DNA of 64,000 nt from Microvelia longipes (lineage: Eukaryota > Arthropoda > Insecta > Hemiptera > Veliidae). The notes beneath the pieces are model-generated. The model was not told the origin of the DNA, searched no databases, and saw only the letters and a program-made list of their open reading frames with translations. Both the position numbers and the translations under genes were made by a program. Each line of letters opens with the position of its first letter. Within the stretch, counting starts at the first letter, position 1. The stretch is from NCBI GenBank assembly GCA_018340805.1, contig JACMZG010001911.1, positions 53,515,883-53,579,882 on the forward strand, given 5' to 3'. Shown here piece by piece: positions 11,489 to 23,934 of the stretch.

Positions 11489-12594
11489 TGTCCATGACCA
11501 TTTATGGCCGTATGTTGCTAGCTGAGCTATACCAATAGAACAATAAGAAAATGGACGACTTTAACTTAATAATGTTGGTTTTAAGAATTAGGTTGTGATC
11601 AGAAACATTAACACGTTATTACTGATAGAAAGTGCTCAGCGATTTCTTGGTTTAATCTGTTTATTGAGCCTGTGGCTACTGTTTGATTTTGTACTTTTAA
11701 GCTTAAATAACATTATTGGTGAGATTTATTGGATTTGAAAAACGACTCGTGCCTTCCATTGACTGTATTAGAATATATTATTAATTAGTAATAAAATTTG
11801 GTGAAATCGACATAATTGGAAGTTATGGGAAACTTAAAATTAGAGGGTCAGCACTTAAATTTACCTTACAGAGTAAAAAGACGAATTCAATTGAGTTTAC
11901 TCAACTCGACTTAAATTACTTGTAAATACAGCTCCGGTATAAATAAAATATAGAATTTATATAAAAGCGATCCAGAGCTTTTAAAGTTTCTTAGATAAAG
12001 TAATAAGTTTCTCTTTTAGGATAAAAGTTTTTCATCTTCTTAGCTCTCTGTGTTTCACAGAAAATAGAAAATAAAAAAAGTTAATAATAAATTAAATATA
12101 TTTCATAAAAAATATGAGCATTTCACAAACACAATAGAACACAGCCGCCGGTCGTATGGAACAATATCTTTTAAAACTGAAATTTAACACTAAGCGAGAA
12201 AGAAAGATAAAATAAAAGTATCTCTAATATACTAAGTTGAAATATTTTGTTGTTATAACATAGACTACGTGGGATATGTGTTTTGTTCAACTCTAGAACA
12301 TTGCTAAGCCACTAAATTTTTTCTCCATAACTCTTGGAGTGGCCAGGAATAAAAAAATACACTTCTATCATTAATGTTCCAATGAAAGTCTACATTTCAA
12401 TTTCACTGTAGAGGTACGTATCGATGAAATGATTCAACTGTTTCGACATAATGTAGTGATATTTTAAATGTTTTAAAAAGATCACAGTATGTTTCGTATG
12501 ATCTTAGGTCTGATACAAACATTCAAAGTCCATAACTGATCTGTCGTTTAGGTTGATATTACAAGTATAATGAAAACGTCAACAGAATTTTTTA

Positions 12595-12695
12595 ACAAAT
12601 GGAAATTATTTTAACACAATCTAATTGTGCGAGAGACATTGTGTCAACTATTCATGTTTTGCAAAACTCGGTAGTATCAAATGATATATGGAAAT
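12595..12695. mobile_element. Short MITE-like sequence related to the 26.4 kb element
   Basis: AATTGTGCGAGAGACATTGT and TTTTGCAAAACTCGGTAGTATC occur here in one orientation; at 26450-26500 GATACTACCGAGTTTTGCAA and AATTGTGCGAGAGACA occur together. It appears to be an internally deleted copy. Confidence 0.6.
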
Positions 12696-12786
12696 TATTT
12701 TATTGAATGAGGTTTGCCAATATTTTTCTTTTAACTCAGATACAGGTGGTAGTTACTGGCCTCTTATCTCTCAATAACAAAAAGTC

Positions 12787-12930
12787 GAGTGCGGGTTACC
12801 TCCTCGGAACATTTCCTTATCGCATCGGAATTGCTACGCTCATCCTTTCTACTTCGGACACGCTTCGCTCGTACTCAGCTCGTTCGTTCGTACTCACTCG
12901 TATTCACGGTATAAATGAGGATAAGTAAAA
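12787..12930 (+). repeat. Dispersed repeat, family A, internally deleted copy
   Basis: TCGAGTGCGGGTTACCTCCT, then CATCGGAATTGCTACGCTCA and TTCGCTCG-type words, jumping directly to the family 3' end ACGGTATAAATGAGGATAAG. Confidence 0.7.
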
Positions 12931-13579
12931 AGGACCTACTCCTTATGAAAGTTTAGAATAATTAGATTCCCTAGAAAAGCTGTCTGTAAACAAAATAATT
13001 TTCTATACAAACAGTAAACTATCATCTTTACAGCCGATGTGAAAGAGTATTTAAAAATCAAAATTATAAGAGTTTTAGTATATTGTGAGTAAAAACAAGT
13101 AAATTGGTTATTTGGCTCGAGTTTAGTTATCGTTTGGAGGCTGAGGGTGAGAAGGAGGTTTATTAGAGTAGGGAGGTATGAAATTGTCTCAGCTACGAGT
13201 GATAGGTAAACGTCGCTAATGAGTTACTAATTCATTTACAGCTCCATCTACCTCGCATGTGACTAAAGCTCCTATATGTGACTACATTAATACAAAATAC
13301 ATTTTCATCAAAATGGAAAGTTTTTTTTTATAAAACCTCTACAGTTTTCAAATGAAATCACAAACTCGGTATAGAACGGGAAATCACAGAAAATTGCTAC
13401 TTTTCTCTCTACAAATCAATCAAAATTAGTCTTAATCAATTTGTCGTTTAATTCGGTTTATTAGCTATTTGGTTTGATATGACTGTGTTGCAAAAATAAT
13501 TCACAAGAAACCCACAACAAAAATATTGTATTTTGTTTTTGTATCCTTTATAAAAGGAGAGAATTTTGTAATGAGAAAA

Positions 13580-13660
13580 AATTTAACACACCTTTTGTTC
13601 ACATAACACCCTTACAACAAGGGTGTAGGTGTTGAAGCTGTACACAAATGTACATCTGTA
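13580..13660. repeat. Small palindromic stretch
   Basis: ACACCCTTACAACAAGGGTGT forms a hairpin (ACACCCTT/AAGGGTGT), followed by ACACAAATGTACATCTG. No family recognised. Confidence 0.5.
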
Positions 13661-13861
13661 GGTGGTCAATCGACCCGGCGCGGCGTTAAAACATTAACGC
13701 CTAAAAAGTTTAATTTTTAACTTCTTTTCGACGTTCAACTTGTCTTTAAATGGCGACTATTTTAATAAATAAATAGCTAAATAATTAATAAATAAGCTAT
13801 GGAAAATTCAAAATTACACTTTTGGGACGATCAATACGGCTCTGAAGTTTTAATACCCTAG

Positions 13862-14015
13862 ACTTTAGATAACCATTTTATTCTAAAGTCGTACGTAGCG
13901 AGACGGAAGTAATACCACCTTAAGCTCTGGATAATCACGACCTTTTGAGACGAGCAAAGCGAGTCCAAAGTTGTTTGGAAAAGTACCGAGGTACCTTGTA
14001 CCTGATTTTTTAAAG
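13862..14015 (-). repeat. Dispersed repeat, family A, 5' part, reversed
   Basis: Ends ACCGAGGTACCTTGTACCTG, the reverse complement of the family start; CGAGCAAAGCGAGTCCAAAG is the reversed TTCGCTCG block. Confidence 0.65.
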
Positions 14016-14779
14016 AAATAATTTTATTTTAAGCGGCATCCCATATTACAGTTTTGAAGTGTTTCGTGTCTAAAAAACCTTAATCAAATCGTCCTTTCTG
14101 ACAAATCAAATATTAATAAGCAACCCATGATTTCATAATTTTTATCAGTATTTGAGCAGAGAAGCTGAGTTACAATTTGGCAGCTTATTTTAATTAATAA
14201 AAACCTCAGACACAAATTTTGGTTTTAAGCAATTAAATTTAGATAAAATGATGAGAACCAATAGAGTAGCTTGTAATGAATGAGCATACAGAAAGAGACA
14301 GTTTTCTGTATTCAAAGTGCTGATTATTTGCGCCTCTATAAACAAGGCGTGTTTAGTGAGTAAATTCGTTTGTTTTTATGTAGGACCTTACAAAAACTTT
14401 CTATGTTGCTTTTATGTAATTCTCATACCAAAGCATGAAGTCCAACAGTGCGTAGTTACTAAGTTTTCGGGATAAAGTTATATCGTAAAAAGTTTGCCAC
14501 TCAAAAAATTAAGCAAAGAAATAAAAACATTTCACAGAGAATGTTTCTTACGAAATAAATTATTGTTTTAATTTTGTATAGTTTTGTAAAATATAATGAG
14601 ATTTTAATTGTGAAATATCGAAGGGGACGGTCTAGGGAATATTTATGTTTTGGTTTTTTTTTGATATTGATTGTTTTAATAGATTTAATAGGTTATCTTA
14701 TTTATTAGGTATTAGAATTTTGATTTTTTTTTTTAAGTCAGTTAGAATAGGTCACGATAGGTTAGGCTAGGTTGTCTGG

Positions 14780-15080
14780 AAGTTAGCGTACATGTAGCAC
14801 ATTTTATCCACCCGTGCTTAGTTATCCACTTCTTACTTAGGTTTTCCGAAGTTTGCTTTATAACTTGAACAGTAGCATTACTACTTGTGATGCATTTTCT
14901 TCCGGTTTTGTAAAAGAAATGCGCATATGCCCTCTTTTATTCTAAAATGAACACTTTAAAGTACTAAACACTTATTTAAAGCTCAGTTAAAGCAAACTTT
15001 GTTAGCGCCTTTTCTTTAAACACTCAAAAAAAAAGAGTAAAGAGTAGTAATAATACTGCCTATTTTATTAAGCAGAAAGC
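14780..15080 (-). mobile_element. SINE-like repeat, family B, reversed
   Basis: The reverse complement shows GCGCATTTCTTTTACAAAAC and GTTCAAGTTATAAAGCAAAC in the family order. Confidence 0.55.
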
Positions 15081-15411
15081 GGAAACTTAAGCAAGAAATG
15101 AATTGTTAAGCATATTATCATGCTTTTAAAAGGAATTTTGCCCGTCTTGTGGATCTCCAAGCCAAGATTTTGTTTTTAATTAAATTGAACCAATAGGGTC
15201 TCTCTAGTAATAATATCTCTCTTTATAAATAGCTAAGTCTTAAAATGTCATAAAAGACTATTGTAATTTGTTCGGTACACTGATACAGGATTTGTAAAAA
15301 TGTTATTTTAATACTAACTGTAGTTAAAATTTTATTTACGCTGGTGTCTTAGCGCAAGACAATTTTGACACAAAATAAATAAATTAAGAAACTTTTTTTA
15401 ATTAACGAAAT

Positions 15412-15570
15412 TGATTATTGTCTACAATAAAAGTATTTCACATAGTGCATACATCATCAAGTCATACATCATCGTTTGACATAAGTGCTAAGGCACATAC
15501 TGGTCAAAGTGACTTGGCAAGTTGGATAGGAGGAATCACCCAGCGGTTATCCCCCCTCGGCGTGGTAAGC
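15412..15570. repeat. Dispersed repeat shared with 3495-3605
   Basis: Same landmarks as the 3.5 kb copy, with an inserted ATACATCATCAAGTCATACA segment (an internal short duplication of ATACATCATC). The 64-codon open frame here is not supported by the 3.5 kb copy. Confidence 0.8.
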
Positions 15571-16321
15571 AAATTATTTATAGATCAAATTGCGAAATGT
15601 AAATACCGTTGACGTTTACACCTAATTTGCCAAGAAACCAATGCAATCAAATAATAATAACAAATTTCCAGTAACGTCTAATATTTTTCAGACGTCAATA
15701 ATGATCATCAAAATGCGTATGAATTTACGTCAAGGGTGAAGTCAAATAAAAAAAAACTGAATGTATAATTATTTTTATTATTTTTCAAACGCTAAACTTT
15801 CATTAAAAGGTATATGATAGCTATTTACGCGCCCAAAAGAAGTAACACAATCATTACTCCCGATCTTTTTGGCGGTTCCAGAGGCTCCAGCCGAAGGAAT
15901 TAAAAGAATTAAACAGTTAGTTTTTGAGGCGACGGTGTGGAAAAATACAGTTTAATCCAGAGGTATAGCCAATGAATTAACGTATTGAGGGGAGATGAAC
16001 TGAAACAAGTACAAGTCGTTTTAGCGAATTCTTGTTTGAAAAAATTATGAGGTTGAAATCGTGGAGAGGGAAGAGGCGGGGGGGGGGTCACTAATAAATA
16101 ATATTTATATACTTTCGAACGCTTCCTCAGATCGAAATGAAACTTCGTACAAAAAATGAACTTGTTGTCTCAAATCCTATTATTTATTATTTATATGTGA
16201 AGTCATTAAAAAGCAATAAAGTCTCAGCGAAATTTTAAAAAATCTCAACTTCGAAAAGTTGTCTGATCGCGATGAAATTTTATACACCTGTACTACTATG
16301 TGTATTAGTAAATTAAAACTG

Positions 16322-16420
16322 CATAATAAAATTATTCTATATGAAAACTGTATAATAAAATTATTCTATATTAAAACTACATAATAGAATTATTCTATAT
16401 TAAAACTATATAATAACTTC
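16322..16420. repeat. Approximately 36 bp tandem repeat, about 2.7 copies
   Basis: ATAATAAAATTATTCTATAT followed by .AAAACT.TAT recurs three times. Confidence 0.85.
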
Positions 16421-16499
16421 GTATATTAATAAATATACGATGTTAAGTTTTATTATTTGCATTAGTAAGTTTAATAAGTTGCCACCTAAGTGGCATTCA

Positions 16500-16802
16500 G
16501 TACTACCATCTTACGTTTCGGATAGTTGTGACTATTTGAGGACGAACGAAGCAAATCCAAAGTCGTAACTCTCTAGACTTATTTGCAACCATTTTATCTT
16601 GAAGTCTAGCGCAGCGAGACTACCTTAGGCTATGGAAAATCATTACATTCTAAGAACGAGCGAGTCCGAAGTTTAAACATCCTTGACTTTAGATAACCTT
16701 TTTTATTATGCGGTCGAACGAACCGAGACCGAAGTAAAACCAAAATAATCTTTGGATATTGTGAATGGTAAAGTAACAAGGTACCCTGTACCCGATTTTT
16801 TC
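16500..16802 (-). repeat. Dispersed repeat, family A, 5' part, reversed, with repeated CGAGNNNAGC blocks
   Basis: Ends AACAAGGTACCCTGTACCCG. Words such as CGAACGAAGCAAATCCAAAG, TAGCGCAGCGAGACTACC and CGAACGAACCGAGACCGAAG are variant copies of one internal motif. The minus-strand 88-codon frame is not supported. Confidence 0.65.
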
Positions 16803-17053
16803 CCAGCAGTATATATTTTCCATTTTTTAATTTTTTAAAGGGTGGAAGTTGGCTCTGCCAATAAATGTTATATAAAGCGATATATTGGTATTTCATTCAA
16901 ACCTAACGCTTCACTTGCCGTTTATTTATAATTTATATTATGCAAAGATATCGCGGCGTAAACAGTGACCTTTTTTTTATCTAAATACGTGCTCTATATA
17001 GTATCGCCTGTTTATTTTCATATAATAATTTATAAATCATGTAACTTTATAAA

Positions 17054-17095
17054 GTCGGGTGCAGGGTGCCTCGGAACAAATTTCCAGGGTGTGAT
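17054..17095 (+). repeat. Dispersed repeat, family A, 5' end only
   Basis: AGTCGGGTGCAGGGTGCCTC followed by GGAACAAATTTCC. Confidence 0.6.
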
Positions 17096-17229
17096 AACAT
17101 GAGGTTAAAGCCTTAAAAAGTCCAGTTGTCATACTAAGTAGCTTATTTACTAGTATTGAATGAACAACAGCAATATTTCAATGTTATACATTTTTTAATT
17201 TAAATTTTTGTAGTAAGACGTCATTTTTT

Positions 17230-17900
17230 TTACCAGAGGTAGACTAAGCCAAAAATGCCCGAGAAGAATTTGACCTAAAAGAGCCCAAACCTACCTCTCA
17301 AGGGGTCCAATAAGGAGGGTTTCTATAACGCTTTTAAGAGGGTTTTAACTGGAGTAGTAATAATGATTATAGTAAGCATAATTTAATTTTAATTTCACAT
17401 TTTATTCAAATGATATTATTTTTATTAAAAAAATTAAAATAAACCTAATTAAATAAAAATAAAAAATAAGTGTAAATAAAATTACTATAAACCTAAAAGT
17501 TTATTCATTACATAATATTTTTAACTAAACTTTTTTATGTTTAATTTTTAGTGTCCTTTTGTACTGCTCTAGGGCCCTGATCAAGTATGTAAAGGGCCCC
17601 TTGAGGCTCTTTTGGGACTTTGTCTTTCATTTGGGACCTTTAAATGTCCAAGTATAAAAAAAGGGGCCTTAAAGGACATAAAATTTAGGTAAAAAAATGG
17701 AGAAAGTATTTTTGAAGTACTTTAAAATATTTGTCTCAAGAAGCTCTTTAGGCCCTACTTTAGAGTATTAGGCCCCTTTGAATTGTGTTATGAATATATT
17801 AAATATGTTAATCACTTTTTTAATATTCATTGTTTTTTCTTTAAATTTATTTTTGGCTGAGGGGCCCAAGGAGGGCTTACGCCCTTGCCCCCAAAGGCCA
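17230..17900. repeat. Region rich in GGGCCCC-type words
   Basis: GAGCCCAAACC, AGGGCCCTGATC, AAGGGCCCCTTGAG, AAAAGGGGCCTTAAAGG, TTAGGCCCCTTTG and GAGGGGCCCAAGGAGGGC recur at irregular spacing. The short open frames at 17768-18026 on both strands fall here and are not conserved. Possibly one old repeat element; family unknown. Confidence 0.4.
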
Positions 17901-18039
17901 GTCCCCCCCTTTTTTGGCATATGTAAAACTCTTTCATATATTTTTTTTAGTATACCCACTATTAAATATACTTTTCGTCACCAACTAAAAGTGAAAATTA
18001 ACTACCATTTGAATTTCAACTACTAGTTTTTTTCTATGA

Positions 18040-18725
18040 TGACCGTTACGGTTGAAAGTCGGCTTTGTTCTAGTAATTATAAATGATGGAGAAGACGAAC
18101 AACTTTTTCAGTTTTTATTTCGTTCCTTATCAAATAGCATCTCCACAAGCTCAATCCATCAATATAATCCATCATACTAGTTCTTTATGTTTTAAGCTAC
18201 TTGACGAGGTTTCGTACATAACGAAACATGTAAGAGATTAAAAGTTATAGACCGTCGAAGTTTAAATATTTATAATTTTGATTTTTAAAATCATTGCTAA
18301 TATTTAAATAAAATTTTGTACATCGATTGACCATTCATAGATGTACTATTGTGTCAAATTTCAACTCGATCAGTTAACTTTCTGATTATTCAAAACGATA
18401 TTATTGTTCTTAATGATTTTTTCAATTTTTTTGATGGCTTATTAAAATAGGTTATTGTGACCTTAAAAATTATATCTTCCAGGCGACAAACTTGGACCGT
18501 ATATCAGATATTTTCGCCCTAAGTTTCACTCAGCGAGCATAACAAAGCGGAAGGTATGCGTGACAGACGCACACACAACAGACATCATGATAAAACCCAC
18601 TCAGAAAGTCGTACACAATTTTTGAAACAATTAATTATGATGGAAGCTCCGTTTAAAATTTTAATGGTGAACACAATATTTTTGTATATACTTACGAACG
18701 TAAGTGAGAAAAATTAATACAAAAA
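18040..18725 (+). repeat. Dispersed repeat, probable family A 3' portion
   Basis: GTGTCAAATTTCAACTCGAT, ACAGACGCACACACAACAGA and the tail ACACAATATTTTTGTATATA..TAAGTGAGAAAAATT follow the order seen at 5500-5990. Confidence 0.5.
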
Positions 18726-19149
18726 CATTAAAATAATGGAAAATTTTCCTTTATAATTTAAAAAAAAAAAAACAGTAAGAAACTAATTCAAGCATAAATC
18801 TTCACTTGCGTTAATGTAATTCGGAAAAATTAGAGGTTAAGACAGGAGGGTGCAGTTTTCCTACAGTTTTATAAAGAAAATTCCGATGATAGTTTTTATG
18901 TTGTGCTATCATGCAACAACCTAAACGGTTTAATCATTTCCTAAAAAGCCTTTCTTCGGGTTGTAAATTGAAAATTTTTCGAGATAAAATCTAAGTTTAA
19001 ACATGTAATTTAAAAGTAATGGTAAAAATTAGTACTTATAATCATTATTGAATTACTCGATTTGATGTTTATCGAATCAGTTAATAGACTATTAATAACC
19101 AATGGTCAATCATATAATAAATCGCTAACTAAATTTCTAAAAGTAAGCT

Positions 19150-19278
19150 GTTAGCAATGGCTCTAGCAGGGTAGGATCATAATGAGTCTTGTGTTAGCAA
19201 CTGCTCTAGGTGGGTAGTATCATAATGAGTCTTGTGTTAGCAGCTGCTCTAGCTGGGCAGACCCAAAATGACTCTTGT
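19150..19278. repeat. Approximately 51 bp tandem repeat, about 2.5 copies
   Basis: GTTAGCAATGGCTCTAGCAG and CATAATGAGTCTTGTGTTAG recur, ending with AAAATGACTCTTGTCC. It immediately precedes the palindromic MITE at 19302. Confidence 0.88.
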
Positions 19279-19301
19279 CCTTTTGAAGACAATAACAATA
19301 G

Positions 19302-19510
19302 TTATTTATGCAACAAGGGATGAAAGTAAGTTTTACAGCTCAAGTTAAAGTTTCGTCCTAAGGCAGCGCCGAAGGAGGAAACTTTATTAGCTCACGAGAC
19401 CGGTAGGCCGAGGGAGATAAACTAGTTAGCTCCCGAGGCTTGCCGAGGGAGTTAACTAACATTTTGGCTCCCGAGGCTTGACGAAATCTTTCATCCCTTG
19501 TTGCATATTA
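19302..19510. mobile_element. Inverted-repeat MITE with GATGAAAG ends
   Basis: ATGCAACAAGGGATGAAAG at the left (to 19326) is mirrored by CTTTCATCCCTTGTTGCAT at the right (19489-19507). The inside carries repeats of GGCTTGCCGAGGGAG and GGCTCCCGAGGCTTG. A related but diverged copy lies at 33205-33440. Confidence 0.82.
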
Positions 19511-19997
19511 AATTTTATCTACGACTAGAGAACTAATACTAACAACTATTAATATATTCTTCAGCTCCTTAATTGTTATTGTGTTAGTTTAGTTTATTCT
19601 TACCATGTCAATTACTCTGATGAAGAGAGAATAAAGCCACTATCTTCACATTATTTTATTGTAATATGTCAATAGAATAATGTGTAATGCTATATTTGTA
19701 ATTTAAACATTAGCGTGTATATATTGTATATTCTACCCGTAGTACCAACATAACACCGAAAAAATCCTTTAAATTTCCTAAAATTCCTAAAAATTTTACT
19801 AAAAAATTCTGTCAAGTTGGCAACACTTTCACTTTTTCTCCCTAGGGAGTAAAAGTACATTTACAGTGTGAGATAACGAGACTGTATGTAGAACTTACAA
19901 TACAAGGAATAGATAAAACTCTTTTATGACGCCAAATATTTTCTGATCTAAGCATTTACAAGACATAATCTGAACAGCAATCCAAAAGAATATGCCT

Positions 19998-20184
19998 TTG
20001 AAGAATCAGCTACCGTCGATACTTGCTGTTGAATATAAATATCTCTGGACCGGTTTCGGCTTAACACCATCATCAGCAGGTAGGGCCGTGTGCTTTACAA
20101 CATGATGATGGCGTTAAACCAAAACCTGTCAAAACAGGGATATTCATAACAAACAGCAAGTATCCACGGTAGCTGATTCTTCAA
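19998..20184. mobile_element. Palindromic element of the same family as 3078-3365
   Basis: The left arm TTGAAGAATCAGCTACCGTC and the right arm ending GCTGATTCTTCAA are inverted copies. The left arm (minus strand) has the best-preserved ACCGGU-type hammerhead core of the window. The right arm core is decayed (ATGATGA, AAAACCTGTC). Confidence 0.85.
20044..20080 (-). ncRNA. Hammerhead ribozyme-like motif, dimer type (stem III ACCGGU)
   Basis: On the minus strand: stem I 5' side CCUG (20080-20077), CUGAUGA (20076-20070), extra U (20069), stem II GGU(GUUAA)GCC, GAAA (20057-20054), ACCGGU palindrome (20054-20049), C20048 as the cleavage-site base, and stem I 3' side CAG (20047-20045). All universally conserved hammerhead core bases are present. 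Stem III can only form between two RNAs or two tandem copies, as in Penelope-like and retrozyme hammerheads. Confidence 0.65.
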
Positions 20185-21294
20185 TGCTTATTTATCTGGC
20201 GGGAAATAAACCACTTTAATTATGAATATACCTTTACATAACTCGTTTTAGCGAATTTCTAAGATGGCTGTCATGGCAGTTTTAGAAATTTGTTTTAGAG
20301 GCTTCTACTACAAAAAAAAATAATCGATTTAAAAAACGTTGGCCTCCCCGTGACCACCTCGTCTCTCTGCGGCTCCAGTGGGGCCACAACGACTTATTGT
20401 GATCTCTAAGCTCACTGAGTCTGCAGGTTTACAGTGTTTCAACAAGAGGTGGGTAGGAGCTCTCATTCCATCTACCTTCCCTCACTCTAGCTACACTTAA
20501 GCCAACTGATGTAAAAGTCAAACACGTAGATGTATATCCGAGAAATTTATATGCACTTATGCTATTAACACCACTTAAGACTGTCACATTGACCTGAAAC
20601 GAGTCTTAGTTAATTCCGCATGTCAACCCCCTTAAAAATATGTCCATACGTTTAAAAATAATCATACGCTAAAAAAAAATATTTTTTGTAAAACTCGCCA
20701 TCCTCAGTTATGTTGCGCCTTGCAATAGTTTTCTAGAGATTTATGAAGTCAAATTTCGTACCGAGTTTTATAAAACCTAAAACTATATGTATATATATTC
20801 GGAAGACGGTATTCTAGAACACTTATCACCTTATCAATAAGTATATGTTTTTGTCCAGAAGAAAACCGCCGCATAGGGTCGTGAAGTGAGGAGAACTAAA
20901 CCTTAGGAGCCGAAGAGCCCATTCTTACTTTGGAAATCCGCTAAAACCAGTTCATTTCCACTTCACATGTTAGGTGATAATGGCCATGCTTCGATAGCAT
21001 TAATGTGATTGATTAGTTCATAAAATAATTGAGTTTATATACATAAAGATTCAATCTGGTATAATTATATTTAATTAATGCACATAATATTCAATAGAAT
21101 ATTAATAGAAAGTTTAATAGTTTTTTAACTGATTTTGTTAGATTTTTTTTAATTAACAGTAATTACAAGATGCGACGAAGTAGATAATAGCGTGTAAATG
21201 TTTTACAAATAGCATCCTTTGTAAAAATCCTAATTATTCTAAAATTTTCCTTTCACTTAAGATAATAAGCTATGTATTTAAATTTTAGTCTTTA

Positions 21295-21480
21295 ACATGA
21301 CTGAGTGTAGCGGAAACAGATAATAGTGGGGTCGTAGTTTCCGCTCGCTAGACAATAATACTAGCGGAAACTGACTACTAGTTTTTAGTAGTCAGTATTA
21401 CTACTGACTACTTCTCCTCCCCCTCCTACTACTGCTACTACTATAATATTTAGGTATTAGTAGTAGTTAATAAAAAGACT
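21295..21480. repeat. Cluster of short inverted repeats and TAC/CTC triplets
   Basis: AGCGGAAAC...GTTTCCGCT and ACTGACTACTA-GTTTT-TAGTAGTCAGT (21370-21396), then a (CTA/CTC)-type triplet run. Local structure only. Confidence 0.7.
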
Positions 21481-21499
21481 TAACATACAGTCTTCTGGT

Positions 21500-21605
21500 T
21501 TTTTTGTAAAAAAAACACCGGTTTCATCCCGGTTTCAGATTTATTTGCAAACACAACACTTTTCCTATAATGCCTACGGTATAACTGAGGAAAAGTAAAA
21601 AACTA
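21500..21605 (+). repeat. Family A 3' end
   Basis: ATCCCGGTTTCAGATTTATTTGC, ACACAACACTTTTCCTATA and CCTACGGTATAACTGAGGAA match the 5930-5995 tail. Confidence 0.65.
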
Positions 21606-22486
21606 AAGTAATAATAAAAACAAAACATATTTAAATTGTTATATACCACGACGTATTACGAGTTAACTGTCCAAACAAAAATAATATAACAGCATCTTAA
21701 AAATTCCCTTAAGAGTAATGTTGAATGAAATTTTTTTTTATTAAAATTTAACGAAGAGGAAACACGTGCCGCTCGTTGCATGGAATACCATGCTCTACAA
21801 ATCTAACGTGTAACCAATTTTAAAATATACCTGCCCTTAGGAGACACCCACGTGCTTTCCTCCCCAGCCTTCATATGCAGTGACACTTTAAACTTTTTAC
21901 TTTGACAAATCTAACGAATAATTAAAACTTTAAGCCTATATCTATTTAATATTTAGTCCTCCGAATAATTAATATTGTTATTTTTACATTAAAAGTTCAA
22001 AAAAGTAATGAATATTTATGAAAAAATACTAAGTTAATAAATGCTTATTTAAGTAAAATTAATGGTAATGTATATGTATATAAACCTGGTACATAGATCA
22101 AATTATGTGAAGGCACAGAATGCCACACTTATTACACCATTAACAAAAAAAAAATTGAAATCCACTTAAAATCAGTAACTTACTGATTGGAGGTGAAATC
22201 TTTTATACTTGCGTCTACACATACGAAACAATTATTGCTCCAAGTGGCTATTTCATAAAAGATTTTAAACACGGCAATTTTTTCTTTATACTATAATATA
22301 GTAATCACGATATTTATCTTATATATTCATTAATTTTTACTTTTCAGAACCTAGACTGGATAGAACGGATCCTACTATTCAAAAACAGTTCTGTATATTT
22401 GTAGATATTATTAATATTATTTTTTTATTTTTAAATTCTTATTTTAATAGAATAAGAATATAATATATGTTTTGTTTGTAATTTAA

Positions 22487-22493
22487 ATATATA

Positions 22494-22542
<49 letters not shown>

Positions 22543-22576
22543 TATATATATATGTGTTGTGTGTATGGGTGTGTGT
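22487..22576. repeat. (AT)n then (GT)n microsatellite
   Basis: Alternating AT with TAATAT interruptions, followed by TGTGTTGTGTGTATGGGTGTGTG. Confidence 0.95.
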
Positions 22577-23934
22577 ATAAATCATTACTAGGGAGGTTCA
22601 TATTTCATTGTAGCAATAACTTAACATAAAAGGAAAAACTCTCTATCCTATTGCATGAAAATGTTTTTTACGTTATAACAGGAACTTAAATCCAGTCTAA
22701 TTGGAAAATTTTGGTAAAAGGTTGCAATGCAGGTCGCGTTTTATCTTTTTTTGTGAAAAATGTTAAACAGATTTTTTAAGTTTACTAAAGTATATAAAAG
22801 AAGCTCTTTAGATCCTAATAAAGATTAAGTGCTGTCTTTATAATCCTTTACTTTGTCTTCAGTCTATAACAGCAAAAAAGAAAAACAATTTTCCGGCAAA
22901 AAAAGACAACTTAGTTCAGATAAAAGGTAAAGTTTCCAGCCCATCCATCCAGGCTATCTTTTAGTTTTCGTAAATTTTTAAGTGGGCTACTTGTACCGAG
23001 AAACCCCTACCTTCTAACATAAATATTGTCTTTAGAGAATTGAGGTACAGCTAATTCTAAGTTTTTTTTTCTTTTGGTTTTCCAAAAATCTTGAGCGAAA
23101 ATGTTTCCAAACGATTCTTTTAGTAACTTTTGAAATTAAATTTAGAATAGTCTTGGTTCTAAAAATCTATTACTGAGATTTATGAAGCTACTGAAACAAC
23201 TAAAATATATTTTCATAATTTTATTTATTATAATACGATAGTTTTCAGCTGTTAATAATTTGAATTATAAAGTATTCAAATTGTATATACAATGCAATTT
23301 TTTATTATCATCTATGGTTATAAGTATAAACCAAATTCTGATATTCTGAAAATTACGTGATCTAGCCTTAAGACTCAAAGCTCGAAAGCCTTGCAGCCTA
23401 GATGTCACTAAGTAAAGTGAGAACTATTTTTCTTTACACCAACAAAGTAAGTAGTTGTGGAAAAGCCTATGATGCATACTAATATTTTATCAACATTGAC
23501 ATTTGGCACCTATTTTTGTTTCTTAATAATGTTACTTATCTTGAAATCTTTGCTGCCAAAAGATTACTTAAATTAATAAACTTGCCCTTCCCAAGAAAAC
23601 CCTTTTAAAGTAAATTAAAAATTTAGGACTATCTAGTCTACTTTGGCGGGAGTAAAGCGATCGAATTGTCATCTCGATATTATCCTAGTATCTATCATAG
23701 GATAACTAACTCCTACCTGAAATTGTGCCTGCGTCACACGACCGTTAATAGTGGCCTTTCATCTATAGCGAGTTGAAACAAGCATCTAAAAGAAGATATT
23801 ATTAGTGAGTCGAATATAGGATTCACATTTTTCTTTTTTTCGGTGTTGTTAAGGAAATATCATCAGGCTTACTCATATGCTGGAGAGGAGAGTGGAGGAT
23901 GTTTTCTGCATAACTTCTGCTGATTAAAAAATCA
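22577..23934. other. No feature recognised
   Basis: No coding frame or repeat that I can relate to another part of the window. Confidence 0.5.

Noticed and set aside
3078..20184. A Penelope-like element with its own reverse transcriptase near the hammerhead palindromes
   Set aside because: No RT or GIY-YIG coding sequence is visible around these elements; the only RT in the window belongs to the I-like LINE.
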